64,000 bases of DNA from Nocardia sputorum (GTDB lineage: Bacteria > Actinomycetota > Actinomycetes > Mycobacteriales > Mycobacteriaceae): the NCBI RefSeq assembly GCF_027924405.1, contig NZ_AP026978.1, forward strand, positions 7,192,001 to 7,256,000, written 5' to 3'. The notes below the pieces were generated by a model that saw nothing but the letters and a program-made list of their open reading frames with translations, ran no database searches and was not told the DNA's origin. The translations under genes and the position numbers were made by a program. Positions 1 to 9,898 of this stretch are shown here, piece after piece (the stretch's first letter is position 1; each line of letters starts with the position of its first letter).

Positions 1-10
1 CGGAGTCGGC

Positions 11-1519
11 ATGATCGCCGGCGCCCTCTTCGCGGTCTCGGGTGGGCCGGTCGATACGCCGTATCGCCCCCTGGCCGGACCGGGGCACGGGCGGGGCATG
101 AGCCAAGTCGGCGCCTTCGACCACGCGCGAGCGGGGTGGAGAGCCGAACACATACTCGCGCACTACTACCGTGGCGCGACGCTCGCCACCATCGCGCCCA
201 CGGCCGTGCGGGTTCGCCTCATGGCGCGGGACGACTCCTCGCTGGGCGTCTTCGCGGCTGCCGGTCTGCGGGTTGCGGGCCGGGAGGTGGCGCCCGGCCA
301 GGTTGCGCACCTGACGGCGCTGCCGGGCGGCGGCGCGAGCGTGGTCGTGACGGTCGGCTGCGACGGTGCGGTGCTATGGCAGGCGGCGACCGACGACCCT
401 TGGATTCATCCGGTCGATCCCGAGCCGAACCGCCCGGCGGCGGAACATCTCACATTGTGCGGTGGTCCGGCGTATCGCGGCGCACTGGGCGTCGCCCTCG
501 AGGACGGCGCGGCCCGCGTGGTCAACCAGGTGGACGTCGAGGACTATCTGCTCGGCGTGGTCCCGGCCGAGGTGCAGCCCAACTGGGCGGACAAGGGCGC
601 GGCCGAGGCACTGCGGGCCCAGGCGATCGCGGCGCGCTCCTACGCCCTCGCCGAACAGCGCTACCCGTACGCGCAGACCTGCGATACGACCGCCTGCCAG
701 AGGTATCCCGGTACCGCGCAGGAGGATCCGCGCACCGCGGCCGCCGTCGCGGCCACGACGGGTGCGGTCCTGCTGCGCGAGGGCCGGATCCTGCGAACGG
801 AGTACTCCGCCGCACCCGGCGGAGCGGAGCCCACCGACATCCACACCTTGGATGTCGGACCCGCGCCGGAGGAGTTGGTCACCACCGCGCCCGCTGAAGA
901 TCCCCGCACGCAGGTGGCGGTCACGCCCGGTTCGCCTGTGGATCCGCGTGGGCAGGTGGCGGTCACGCCCGGTTCGCCTGTGGATCCGCGTGGGCAGGTG
1001 GCGGTCACGCCCGGTTCGCCTGTGGATCCGCGTGGGCAGGTGGCGGTCACCCCCGGTTCGCCTGTGGATCCGCGTGGGCAGGTGGCGGTCACCCCCGGTT
1101 CGCCTGTGGATCCGCGTGGGCAGGTGGCGGTCACCCCCGGTTCGCCCGGGGGTCCCCGTGCGCAAGCGGCGGTCGCCGAATCGGCAGTCGATGCCGAGTA
1201 TCGCCGCATCGGCGGCGCCGCGAGCGGTATCGGGACGCCGCTCGGACCAGAGATGATCCTGCCGCAGCGCGCGGGCACCTACCGGATGTACACCAACGGC
1301 GTCATCATCGTGACGCCCACATTGGGCGCGCAGGTCGTGGACTACTCCCGCATGCTGCAAGAGGTCCCGGAATCCGCTGGATCGCAGGCCGTTTCCCCCA
1401 GCACGGCACCCGGCCCGGCTACGTCCAGCGCTGCTGCACCCAGGGGGATCGTGGCGCCTGAGGTCGGTGGCGTTCCCACGACTGATCAGGCGGGCACGCT
1501 CGGTGGTACGAGCTCGTAA
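11..1519 (+). CDS. SpoIID/LytB-domain cell-wall protein with 14-aa repeat linker (5' end possibly outside window)
   Basis: The first ~270 residues match the SpoIID/LytB (amidase enhancer / lytic transglycosylase-like) family: a GHGRGMSQVGA motif near residue 25, then NQVDVEDYLLGVVPAEV and ALRAQAIAARSYALAE (around residues 173-215). Residues 297-380 are six copies of a 14-residue Pro/Gly repeat (DPRGQVAVTPGSPV), probably a flexible wall-spanning linker. The C-terminal part (GGAASGIGTPLG, then YRMYTNGVII) resembles an LGFP-type wall-binding repeat. A peptidoglycan-associated, exported protein is inferred. No stop codon precedes the ATG before the window edge and no full signal peptide is visible, so the true start may lie upstream. 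SpoIID homologues cleave or remodel glycan strands; activity here is inferred from family only. Confidence 0.75.
   Translation: MIAGALFAVSGGPVDTPYRPLAGPGHGRGMSQVGAFDHARAGWRAEHILAHYYRGATLATIAPTAVRVRLMARDDSSLGVFAAAGLRVAGREVAPGQVAHLTALPGGGASVVVTVGCDGAVLWQAATDDPWIHPVDPEPNRPAAEHLTLCGGPAYRGALGVALEDGAARVVNQVDVEDYLLGVVPAEVQPNWADKGAAEALRAQAIAARSYALAEQRYPYAQTCDTTACQRYPGTAQEDPRTAAAVAATTGAVLLREGRILRTEYSAAPGGAEPTDIHTLDVGPAPEELVTTAPAEDPRTQVAVTPGSPVDPRGQVAVTPGSPVDPRGQVAVTPGSPVDPRGQVAVTPGSPVDPRGQVAVTPGSPVDPRGQVAVTPGSPGGPRAQAAVAESAVDAEYRRIGGAASGIGTPLGPEMILPQRAGTYRMYTNGVIIVTPTLGAQVVDYSRMLQEVPESAGSQAVSPSTAPGPATSSAAAPRGIVAPEVGGVPTTDQAGTLGGTSS
899..1150 (+). repeat. 42-bp in-frame tandem repeat, six copies
   Basis: Six consecutive 42-bp units each encode DPR(T/G)QVAVTPGSPV, and a degraded seventh (GPRAQAAV) follows. 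Units 1-3 read GTCACGCCC and units 4-6 read GTCACCCCC at the Val-Thr-Pro codons, a synonymous change that splits the array into two blocks. Because the unit is a multiple of 3, copy-number change would keep the reading frame. Confidence 0.95.
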
Positions 1520-1718
1520 CTCGACCGAACTGCGGCAACCCTCTGGCGGGCGCTCACCGCGCGGCGATGCTCGGTACCGCGACCACTCTGAGCGACGCCC
1601 GGTCCATAGGGTGGTCCGCGCACCGCATGCCCCTGCTCGTCCTGGCCGGCGCTCGTCCGGTCCGCTCCCGCACCGGTATTTCGGTCAGGGTGAAATTGCC
1701 CCGCGAAAGCAGTTGACC

Positions 1719-1733
1719 TTGACGTAACGTCAA
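1719..1733. promoter_or_regulatory. Palindrome upstream of MerR gene (probable operator)
   Basis: TTGACGT-A-ACGTCAA is a perfect 15-bp palindrome nested inside a wider inverted repeat, AGTTGAC (1711-1717) and GTCAACT (1729-1735). It lies about 48 nt upstream of the MerR-family start codon. MerR/TipA regulators bind such dyads between promoter elements and usually autoregulate, so this is the likely operator. The exact -10/-35 pair was not resolved. Confidence 0.6.
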
Positions 1734-1780
1734 CTTGCAAGCTGGTTACACCGACGAGAGCAAGAAACGAGGGGCAGGTC

Positions 1781-2539
1781 ATGCGGACCGGGGAATGGTC
1801 CATTCAGGATCTGGCGAAGGCGGCCGGTACCACCAGTCGCACGCTGCGCCACTACGGGCAGCTGGGGCTGTTGCCGCCCAGCCGGATCGGGGCCAACGGC
1901 TACCGCTACTACGACCAGGCCGCCCTCGTGCGGTTGCAACGCATCCTGCTGCTGCGTGAACTCGGCCTCGGCCTTCCGGTCATCGCCGAAGTCCTCGCCG
2001 GAGAGCAGGACACCGCCGCCGCGCTGCGCACGCACCTGGGCCTGCTGCGGCAGGAACAGGATCGGATCCGGCGGCAGATCGAGTCGGTGCAAACCACGCT
2101 GCACAAGACGGAAAGAGGTGAACAACTCGTGGCTGCGGAAGTTTTCGACGGCTTCGACCACACGAAGTACAAGGACGAGGTGATCGAACGCTGGGGCAAG
2201 GACGCCTACGAGAGCGGTGACCGCTGGTGGCGCTCGATGTCCGACGCGGACAAGAAAGCCTTCCAGCAGACCCATCTCGACATCGCCGCCGACTACGGCC
2301 GGGCCCGCGCCGCCGGGCTCGCGCCCGACGCCGAGCAGGTGCAGGCCATCGTCCAGCGCCACTACGACTGGATCGGCATCGGCTGGCAGGGGCGTCCGGT
2401 GGTGCGGGAGGCGTTCGTCAACCTGGGCGAGATGTACGTGGCCGACCCGCGTTTCGCGCAGAACTACGACGTGCACGGCGCGGGTACCGCCGAGTTCGTC
2501 CGGGACGCGATGAAGGTCTACGCCGAACAGCGGCTGTAG
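1781..2539 (+). CDS. MerR-family regulator with TipAS-type effector domain
   Basis: The 252-aa protein has an N-terminal MerR winged helix (WSIQDLAKAAGTTSRTLRHY then NGYRYYD, residues ~5-50) and a coiled dimerisation helix to about residue 110. The C-terminal TipAS-like domain starts near residue 120 (VFDGFDHTKYKDEVIERWG) and contains the conserved HYDWI segment. TipA-type proteins sense thiopeptides or other hydrophobic compounds and activate efflux or stress genes. The ATG at 1781 follows a purine-rich GAGGGG ribosome site. No target operon adjoins it, and the palindrome upstream suggests autoregulation. Confidence 0.85.
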   Translation: MRTGEWSIQDLAKAAGTTSRTLRHYGQLGLLPPSRIGANGYRYYDQAALVRLQRILLLRELGLGLPVIAEVLAGEQDTAAALRTHLGLLRQEQDRIRRQIESVQTTLHKTERGEQLVAAEVFDGFDHTKYKDEVIERWGKDAYESGDRWWRSMSDADKKAFQQTHLDIAADYGRARAAGLAPDAEQVQAIVQRHYDWIGIGWQGRPVVREAFVNLGEMYVADPRFAQNYDVHGAGTAEFVRDAMKVYAEQRL

Positions 2540-2689
2540 CACACAACCATCCGGCGGCCGGTACGCATGCGCGCGTACCGGCCGCCGGTCGTTCGGTCGT
2601 CGAAGGCCGCCCATTCCCTTGTGCGAGTGTCGCTCTCGGGTCGATTTCTGTCGGGACGGAGCGGTAGGGTTCGGTGCCGAGGGGGTTCG

Positions 2690-3409
2690 ATGAACAATTC
2701 GTACGGTCAGCCCGGGGTGCGGGCCGGCAACAAAGCGCCGTCGACCTGGCACGCCGCGTTGGCGGTGATCGGGGCCTGTCTCGGTGGTGGCGGAATCTGT
2801 GTCGGCGCGCTGTTCGGCATCAGGGAACTCAACAGCTCGACCAGCGGACTTCCCGACGCGACCAAGGATTTCGACGCCTGGTGGGCTGCGACCCGTATTC
2901 GTAGCGTGCAGGAAATCCTGCTCGCGGTATCCGCGTTGCAGGCGCTGGTCCTGATCGCCGGTGCGGTCCTGCTGCTGCTCGGCAAGTCGGCTGGGCGGCC
3001 CGCGGTGCTGATCGGCTCCGCATGGGGATTCTTCGGCGGCCTGATAACGGCGACCTATGGCGGCGAGTACGGTGTGGCGGCGCAGTCGGCGGCCTCGCCG
3101 TTCTACCTGATCCTCGGGGCGGCTCTCTGCTCGGTCGCGCTCGTCGCGATCGCGACGAGTCCGCCCGGCCGCCCGACTGTTTCACCTGCGCCCCTGCCGC
3201 AGCCCGGCCACCGGTCGCCAGTGCCGCAGTTCGGTACCCAGCCACCAACGCCGCAGTTCGGTGCCGAGTCGCCGATGCCGCAGTCCGGTGCCGCGTCACC
3301 GGTGCCGCAGTCCGGTGCTGCGTTTCCGGTGTACCCATCCGGTGGTCAGCCACCGGAACCGCAGTTCGGTCAACACCCGCCCGCCCCGCAGTCGCGATCG
3401 CCACGCTGA
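2690..3409 (+). CDS. Four-helix membrane protein with Pro/Gln-rich cytosolic tail
   Basis: The product is 239 aa from the ATG at 2690, which follows a GAGGGGG ribosome site; an in-frame upstream start at 2567 has no such support. Hydrophobic segments occur around residues 20-42, 75-100, 108-125 and 140-165 (for example ALVLIAGAVLLLLG). The last ~65 residues are a low-complexity tail of PQFG/PQSG/MPQSG-type repeats. No catalytic motif is visible and the family was not recognised. It lies convergent to the TetR gene, with about 50 bp between stops. Confidence 0.6.
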   Translation: MNNSYGQPGVRAGNKAPSTWHAALAVIGACLGGGGICVGALFGIRELNSSTSGLPDATKDFDAWWAATRIRSVQEILLAVSALQALVLIAGAVLLLLGKSAGRPAVLIGSAWGFFGGLITATYGGEYGVAAQSAASPFYLILGAALCSVALVAIATSPPGRPTVSPAPLPQPGHRSPVPQFGTQPPTPQFGAESPMPQSGAASPVPQSGAAFPVYPSGGQPPEPQFGQHPPAPQSRSPR

Positions 3410-3459
3410 CGCGCTGTCAGGGGCTCACTCGGTGCGACTCGAGCCCACGGCACGGCCCA

Positions 3460-4092
3460 CTAGGTCTGGTCGTCGCGCCCGAGCGCGTGCATCAGTTGAT
3501 CTTCGGTGATCGGCGGCACCGGCAGCGGATGGGCCGCTTCCGCGCGCAGGCCGTCGAGTATCAGGCCCAGATGGCGACGCCAGGCCTCGGGGGCGATGTG
3601 ACTGGTCGCCTCGACGATTCTGGTGTGTGACCAGGTGATGAAGGCGATGTCCTCGAGTACCCAATCGGCGCGCAGGACCCCCGCCTCCTGCGCGCGGGTG
3701 ATGATCCGGCGCATCAGGCCGTGGCCGTACTCCTGGGCGCGCGCGATGGCGCGGCTGGGCGCGGCCCGCACGGCCAGTTCGCTGAGCAGCCGATCGGCGG
3801 CTTGCAGCGCGCAGACCTGCTCCACCAGGTAGACGAACGAGTCCCAAGGGTCATCGATGGCCAGCGCGTCCTCGGCGATGCGGCTGCCCGCTTCGATCCG
3901 GTCCTCGACCGCGGCGGCGATGAGGTCGTCACGGGTGGGGAAGCGGTTGTAGAGCGTGCCGATGGCGACTCCCGCGCGGGCGGCGATCTCCTTGAGGGGC
4001 GCGTCGAGGCCGCGTTCGGAGAAGACGGCGCGGGCGGCGGTCACGAGCGCGTCCCGGTTGCGCTGGGCATCGCTGCGTAACGGCTTGTCCAC
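3460..4092 (-). CDS. TetR-family transcriptional repressor
   Basis: The 210-aa protein has the TetR HTH in its first ~55 residues (RDALVTAARAVFSERG, LKEIAARAGVAIGTLYNRFPTRDDL) and an all-helical ligand domain after it. The start codon is GTG. It is divergently transcribed from the SDR gene at 4202, with a GTTGA/TCAAC inverted repeat in the shared promoter region, the classical arrangement for a local repressor of an oxidoreductase. The ligand is unknown. Confidence 0.88.
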   Translation of the reverse strand: MDKPLRSDAQRNRDALVTAARAVFSERGLDAPLKEIAARAGVAIGTLYNRFPTRDDLIAAAVEDRIEAGSRIAEDALAIDDPWDSFVYLVEQVCALQAADRLLSELAVRAAPSRAIARAQEYGHGLMRRIITRAQEAGVLRADWVLEDIAFITWSHTRIVEATSHIAPEAWRRHLGLILDGLRAEAAHPLPVPPITEDQLMHALGRDDQT

Positions 4093-4126
4093 GGCCCGAT
4101 CCTACAAATCGCACGCATCCGGATAT

Positions 4127-4144
4127 GTTGATCATAGATTCAAC
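4127..4144. promoter_or_regulatory. Inverted repeat in TetR/SDR intergenic region
   Basis: GTTGA (4127-4131) and TCAAC (4140-4144) are inverted around an 8-nt spacer, midway between the divergent TetR and SDR starts in an otherwise AT-richer stretch. Position and symmetry fit a TetR operator, but the short arms make this tentative. Confidence 0.45.
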
Positions 4145-4201
4145 TTAGGTGTACCGTCGGCGGTGAACTTGAACCATGTCTCAACTTATTCAGGAGTGGC
4201 A

Positions 4202-4924
4202 ATGTCCAAGACCATCGCGATCTTCGGGTATGGACCCGGTCTCGGCGTCGGCACGGGACGCCGATTCGGGCGTGAAGGGTTCCGGGTGGCCGTCATCGGG
4301 CGCGACCCCGAGAAGGCACGGCGGCATGCCGACGAGCTGACGGCCGAAGGCGTCGAAGCCGCCGCCTTCCCCGCGGACGTGACCGTCGCCGCGCAGGTCA
4401 CCGGCGTGATCGCGGAGATCGAGGCGACCTTCGGGCCGATCGACGTCGCCATGCACGGCGCGGCGGGCAACATGAGCGACCGGCTGCCATCGACCCTGGA
4501 GGTGGACATCCCTTCGCTGGACGCACCGGTCGCGTTGAAGTTGCACTCGCCGATCCTGGTGACGAGGGCGCTCGCGCCGAAGATGGTGGAGCGAGGCGAC
4601 GGCGCGTTGCTGTTCTCGTCGGGCTCGTCCGAGCGTTTCGTGGCGCCCTACCTGGCCAACTTCGGCATCGCGCTGGCCGCGCAGCGCGGCTACCTGCGCC
4701 AGCTCGAGGTGGAACTGCGCGGCACCGGCGTCTACGTCGGACTGCTCAATATCGGCGCGCTGATCGAGGGCAGCAAGGCCGCGCGGATCGTCGACGAGCA
4801 TCCGGAAGTGGTGCCGGAGGGCCTGGAGATCGTCCGCATCAGCGGCGACGAGCTCGGCGAGCACTATTGGCGGCTGTACACCGACAGGGACAAGGTCGAG
4901 CTCGACGTCGGTTTCCCGGCCTGA
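4202..4924 (+). CDS. SDR-family NAD(P)-dependent oxidoreductase
   Basis: The 240-aa product begins with a Rossmann signature (IAIFGYGPGLGVGTGRRFG) and has a conserved strand/turn near VAMHGAAG. It appears to lack a clear YxxxK catalytic pair: the region after LLFSSGSSERFVAPYL has no obvious tyrosine/lysine motif, so it may be an atypical or non-catalytic member. The ATG at 4202 is preceded by CAGGAG. It is divergent from the TetR gene that probably represses it. The substrate is unknown. Confidence 0.75.
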   Translation: MSKTIAIFGYGPGLGVGTGRRFGREGFRVAVIGRDPEKARRHADELTAEGVEAAAFPADVTVAAQVTGVIAEIEATFGPIDVAMHGAAGNMSDRLPSTLEVDIPSLDAPVALKLHSPILVTRALAPKMVERGDGALLFSSGSSERFVAPYLANFGIALAAQRGYLRQLEVELRGTGVYVGLLNIGALIEGSKAARIVDEHPEVVPEGLEIVRISGDELGEHYWRLYTDRDKVELDVGFPA

Positions 4925-5010
4925 GCAGACGCGGAAGGACGGTTGATCGCGCCCGGCCGGACGCGGAGCGCACCGCGAAACCGGGCGCGATCCTGCGGCC
5001 GCCGGAGTAA

Positions 5011-6390
<1,380 letters not shown>

Positions 6391-6397
6391 GAGCGCG

Positions 6398-8332
6398 ATG
6401 ACCTCCCAATCCATTCTGGAAGACATGACCACCGAGACCCGCGCGAAGTCGCTGTTGCAGCGCATCATCCTGCCCCGGCCGGGTGAGCCGCTGGACGTGC
6501 GCACGCTCTATGTCGAGGAGTCGGAGACCAACGCAAGGCGTGCGCACGCGACCACCCGCACCTCCCTGTCGATCGGCGCGGAGTCCGAGGTCTCGTTCTG
6601 CACCTACTTCAACGCGCTGCCCGCGAGCTACTGGCGGCGCTGGAGCGTCCTGTCGTCGGTGGTGCTGCGCTTGGAACTGGCCGGCCACGGCCGGGTGGAC
6701 GTGTACCGCTCGAAGGCCGATGGTTCGCGAATCCACGTGCAGGGCAAGGAGTTCGCGGTCGCGACCGGCGCCGACTCGGTCGTCGTGGAATTCGAGACCG
6801 ATCTGAGCCCGTTCGAGGACGGCGGCTGGATCTGGTTCGACATCACCAGCGACACGGCGGTCACGCTGCTGTCCGGGGGCTGGTACGCGCCGGTCGAGGC
6901 GCCCGGCGAGGGCAGCATCGCGGTCGGCATGCCCACCTTCAACCGGCCCACCGACGCGGTGAAGACGCTCGCCGCCCTCGGTTCGGACCCCCTGGTGCTG
7001 GAGAAGATCAAGGCCGTCATCATCCCGGACCAGGGCACCAAGAAGGTCGTCGACGAGCCGGGCTTCGCGGAATCGTCGGCGGCGCTCGGTGACCGCCTGT
7101 CCATCCACGACCAGCCCAATCTCGGCGGGTCCGGCGGCTACAGCCGGGTGATGTACGAGGCGCTGAAGACCACCGATGCCGAGTACATCGTCTACATGGA
7201 CGACGACATCGAGATCGAGCCCGACTCGATCCTGCGCGCGCTGGCCTTCGCCCGCTTCGCCAAGTCGCCGGTACTGGTCGGCGGCCAGATGCTCAACCTG
7301 CAGGAACGCTCGCACCTGCACGTCATGGGCGAGGTCGTCGATCGCGGCATCTTCATGTGGACCGCGGCGCCGAACGTCGAGTACGACCACGATTTCTCCA
7401 AATACCCGCTCAAGGACCGGGACAACTCCAAGCTGCTGCACCGGCGCATCGACGTCGACTTCAACGGCTGGTGGACCTGCGTCATCCCGCGCCGCGTCGC
7501 CGAGGAGCTGGGCCAGCCGCTGCCGCTGTTCCTGAAGTGGGACGACGCGGAGTACGGCCTGCGCGCCCGCGCGGCCGGGTACCCGACGGTCACCCTGCCC
7601 GGCGCGGCGGTGTGGCACATGGCCTGGAGCGACAAGGACGACGCCATCGACTGGCAGGCGTACTTCCACCTGCGCAATCGCCTGGTCGTGGCCTCGCTGC
7701 ACCTGCCGGGCAACGGGCGCGGCATGGTGGTCAACACGATCAAGGCCACGCTGAAACACCTGCTGTGCCTCGAGTACTCGACGGTCGCGATCCAGAACCT
7801 CGCCATTCGCGACTTCCTCGCGGGCCCCGAACGGTTGTTCCAGCTGCTGCCCAGTGCGCTGGGCGCGGTGCACGAACTGCGCAGGCAGTACCCCGACGCG
7901 GTGATCCTGCCCTCGTCCACGGAACTGCCGCTGGCCAGCCACATCGGCGTCGGCGCGGTCGGCGAGCCTGCCAATCCGATCGCCAAGGTGGTCCGGCTGG
8001 CCAAGGGCGTGGTGCACAACTTCCGCCCCGCGCATCCCGAACATCACGAGACCCCGCAGTTGAACGTGCCGACCCTGGACGCGCGCTGGTTCCTGCTCTC
8101 GCAGGTCGACGGCGTCACCGTCACGACGGCCGACGGGCGCGGCGTGGTCTACCGCAAGCGCGACCCGCGCCAGGCGCTCGGCCTGTTCAAGGAGGCCATG
8201 CGCCTGCGCAAGGAGCTGGCCGCCCGCTTCCCGGAGATGCAGCAGCGCTACCGCGCCGCCCATCCGCAGCTGACCAGCACCGCGGCGTGGGAGAAGGTCT
8301 TCGGCATCGACACGAAGGATGGACAGCAGTGA
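6398..8332 (+). CDS. glfT2: Galactofuranosyltransferase GlfT2
   Basis: GlfT2 polymerises alternating beta-1,5/1,6 galactofuranose units onto lipid-linked galactan at the inner face of the membrane. The 644-aa length agrees with ~637 aa in M. tuberculosis. An N-terminal beta-sandwich region (to about residue 165) precedes a GT-A domain with the YMDDDIEIEPDS metal-binding motif (D268-D270) and the VWHMAW motif (His407). The WDDAEYGLRARAAG segment carries the probable catalytic acid. It sits between glf and a PAP2 gene whose GTG overlaps its TGA, implying translational coupling. Confidence 0.95.
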   Translation: MTSQSILEDMTTETRAKSLLQRIILPRPGEPLDVRTLYVEESETNARRAHATTRTSLSIGAESEVSFCTYFNALPASYWRRWSVLSSVVLRLELAGHGRVDVYRSKADGSRIHVQGKEFAVATGADSVVVEFETDLSPFEDGGWIWFDITSDTAVTLLSGGWYAPVEAPGEGSIAVGMPTFNRPTDAVKTLAALGSDPLVLEKIKAVIIPDQGTKKVVDEPGFAESSAALGDRLSIHDQPNLGGSGGYSRVMYEALKTTDAEYIVYMDDDIEIEPDSILRALAFARFAKSPVLVGGQMLNLQERSHLHVMGEVVDRGIFMWTAAPNVEYDHDFSKYPLKDRDNSKLLHRRIDVDFNGWWTCVIPRRVAEELGQPLPLFLKWDDAEYGLRARAAGYPTVTLPGAAVWHMAWSDKDDAIDWQAYFHLRNRLVVASLHLPGNGRGMVVNTIKATLKHLLCLEYSTVAIQNLAIRDFLAGPERLFQLLPSALGAVHELRRQYPDAVILPSSTELPLASHIGVGAVGEPANPIAKVVRLAKGVVHNFRPAHPEHHETPQLNVPTLDARWFLLSQVDGVTVTTADGRGVVYRKRDPRQALGLFKEAMRLRKELAARFPEMQQRYRAAHPQLTSTAAWEKVFGIDTKDGQQ

Positions 8333-8970
8333 GTCTGGGAGCGAGCGCCGCCGACGACGCGGTGGCGCAGCCGCCGTTGCACAGCGCCAACGGGCACGGC
8401 GGCCCGGTGTCCGCGCAACCGGCGGCGGCGGGGCGGCAGGCGCCGGCTGAGGTCGCCGTCATCAACGCCGTGCAGGCCGCCCTCGGCAGCAAACCCGCCG
8501 TGGTATCCGCGGCGCGCGGCCTGTCGCACTTCGGTGAGCACGCGCTCGGCTGGGTCGGCATCGCCGCCGCGGGCTGGCTGGTGGACAAGCCGCGGCGCAG
8601 ACAGTGGGCCGGGGTCGCGGTCGGCGCGGTCGGCGCCCACGCGGCCTCGATCGTCATCAAGCGCATCGTCCGCCGTCCCCGTCCGAACGATCCGTCGGTG
8701 CAGGTCAACGTGGGAACGCCGAGCAAACTCAGCTTCCCGTCCTCGCACGCGACCTCGACGACGGCAGCGGCCGTGTTGCTCGGCAGACTGACCGGGCTAC
8801 CCTTGCCTGCGGTGCTCGTCCCCCCGATGCTGCTTTCCCGGGTGGTCCTCGGGGTGCACTACCCCACCGACGTGCTCGCCGGTTCCGCGCTCGGCGCCGC
8901 GTCGGCCGCCGCCCTGCTCGCCGCCGAAAAGAGACTCGACAGTGACCGCACAAGAAAGAGCCTTGGTTGA
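8329..8970 (+). CDS. PAP2-superfamily phosphatase (candidate decaprenylphosphoryl-phosphoribose phosphatase, Rv3807c-like)
   Basis: The 213-aa membrane protein carries the three PAP2 motifs: KRIVRRPRP, PSSHATST and SRVVLGVHYPTD. Its orthologue by position and motifs is Rv3807c, proposed to remove the 5-phosphate from decaprenylphosphoryl-5-phosphoribose made by the next gene product. The GTG at 8329 overlaps the glfT2 stop (GTGA), and its end overlaps the first possible start of the ubiA-type gene, so the three are probably translated together. The first ~50 residues are Ala/Pro-rich and unlike the catalytic core. Confidence 0.88.
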   Translation: MSLGASAADDAVAQPPLHSANGHGGPVSAQPAAAGRQAPAEVAVINAVQAALGSKPAVVSAARGLSHFGEHALGWVGIAAAGWLVDKPRRRQWAGVAVGAVGAHAASIVIKRIVRRPRPNDPSVQVNVGTPSKLSFPSSHATSTTAAAVLLGRLTGLPLPAVLVPPMLLSRVVLGVHYPTDVLAGSALGAASAAALLAAEKRLDSDRTRKSLG

Positions 8971-9898
8971 CATGAGTGAAGAGCCGACCGGCGCCGACCT
9001 GGCCGAGGCGGTTGTCAAGGGCCCGCCCAAGACGCTGGCCGGCGGTCTGTTCAAGGCAGTCCGTCCACGGCAGTGGGTCAAGAACGTCCTGGTGCTCGCC
9101 GCGCCGCTGGCAGCGGGGACGGTCACCGACGTGGACGTGCTGGCGCACGTCGGCATCGCCTTCGTGGTGTTCTGCATGGCGGCCTCGGGCATCTACCTGG
9201 TGAACGACGCGCTCGATGTGGAAGCCGACCGGGCGCACCCGACCAAGCGGTTCCGGCCGATCGCCGCGGGCGTCGTCCCGGTGAACCTGGCCTACCTGCT
9301 GTCGGCGCTGCTGCTGTCGGGGTCGATCGCGGGATCGTTCCTCGCCTCGTGGCAGCTGGCCGTGGTGATGGCGGTCTACATCGGTATCCAGCTGGCCTAC
9401 TGCTTCGGGCTCAAGCATCAGGCCGTGCTGGACATCTGCATCGTGTCCTCCGGCTTCCTGCTGCGCGCGGTGGCCGGTGGCGCGGCGGCGGACATCGATC
9501 TGTCGCAGTGGTTCCTGCTGATCATGGCCTTCGGCTCGCTGTTCATGGCGGCGGGCAAGCGCTACGCGGAACTTCAGATCGCGTTGGGCACCGGCGCCAA
9601 GATCCGCAAGTCGCTGGAGTACTACACCCCCACCTACCTGCGTTTCATCTGGACGCTGGCCGCGACGGCGGTCGTGGTGTTCTACGGTCTCTGGGCGTTC
9701 CAGCAGGACGGCATCAAGGACACCAACTGGTTCGGGATCTCGATGATCCCGTTCACGATCGCGATCCTGCGTTACGCGGTCGACGTCGACGGCGGCGAGG
9801 CCGGGGAGCCGGAAGAGATCGCGCTGGGGGACCGCGTCCTGCAGTTCCTCGCAATTGCCTGGATCGGAGCGGTAGGTGTCGCTGTCTATCTCACCTGA
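8942..9898 (+). CDS. ubiA: Decaprenyl-phosphate phosphoribosyltransferase (DPPR synthase, UbiA family)
   Basis: It transfers 5-phosphoribose from PRPP to decaprenyl phosphate, the first committed step to the arabinose donor DPA. The polytopic ~318-aa protein has the RPRQWVKNVLV entry segment and the Asp-rich NDALDVEADRAHP motif that binds the metal-diphosphate. The GTG at 8942 is given; an ATG at 8972, just after the PAP2 stop, is an equally plausible start. Its stop overlaps the beginning of aftB. Neighbours and sequence match Rv3806c. Confidence 0.92.
   Translation: MTAQERALVDMSEEPTGADLAEAVVKGPPKTLAGGLFKAVRPRQWVKNVLVLAAPLAAGTVTDVDVLAHVGIAFVVFCMAASGIYLVNDALDVEADRAHPTKRFRPIAAGVVPVNLAYLLSALLLSGSIAGSFLASWQLAVVMAVYIGIQLAYCFGLKHQAVLDICIVSSGFLLRAVAGGAAADIDLSQWFLLIMAFGSLFMAAGKRYAELQIALGTGAKIRKSLEYYTPTYLRFIWTLAATAVVVFYGLWAFQQDGIKDTNWFGISMIPFTIAILRYAVDVDGGEAGEPEEIALGDRVLQFLAIAWIGAVGVAVYLT

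Noticed and set aside
374..1360. Long - strand ORF opposite the SpoIID-type gene
   Set aside because: Shadow of the high-GC + strand gene and its repeat; Arg/His-rich composition with no motif.
1735..1959. Alternative gene start upstream of the MerR regulator
   Set aside because: Different frame, overlaps the MerR coding region, no homology.
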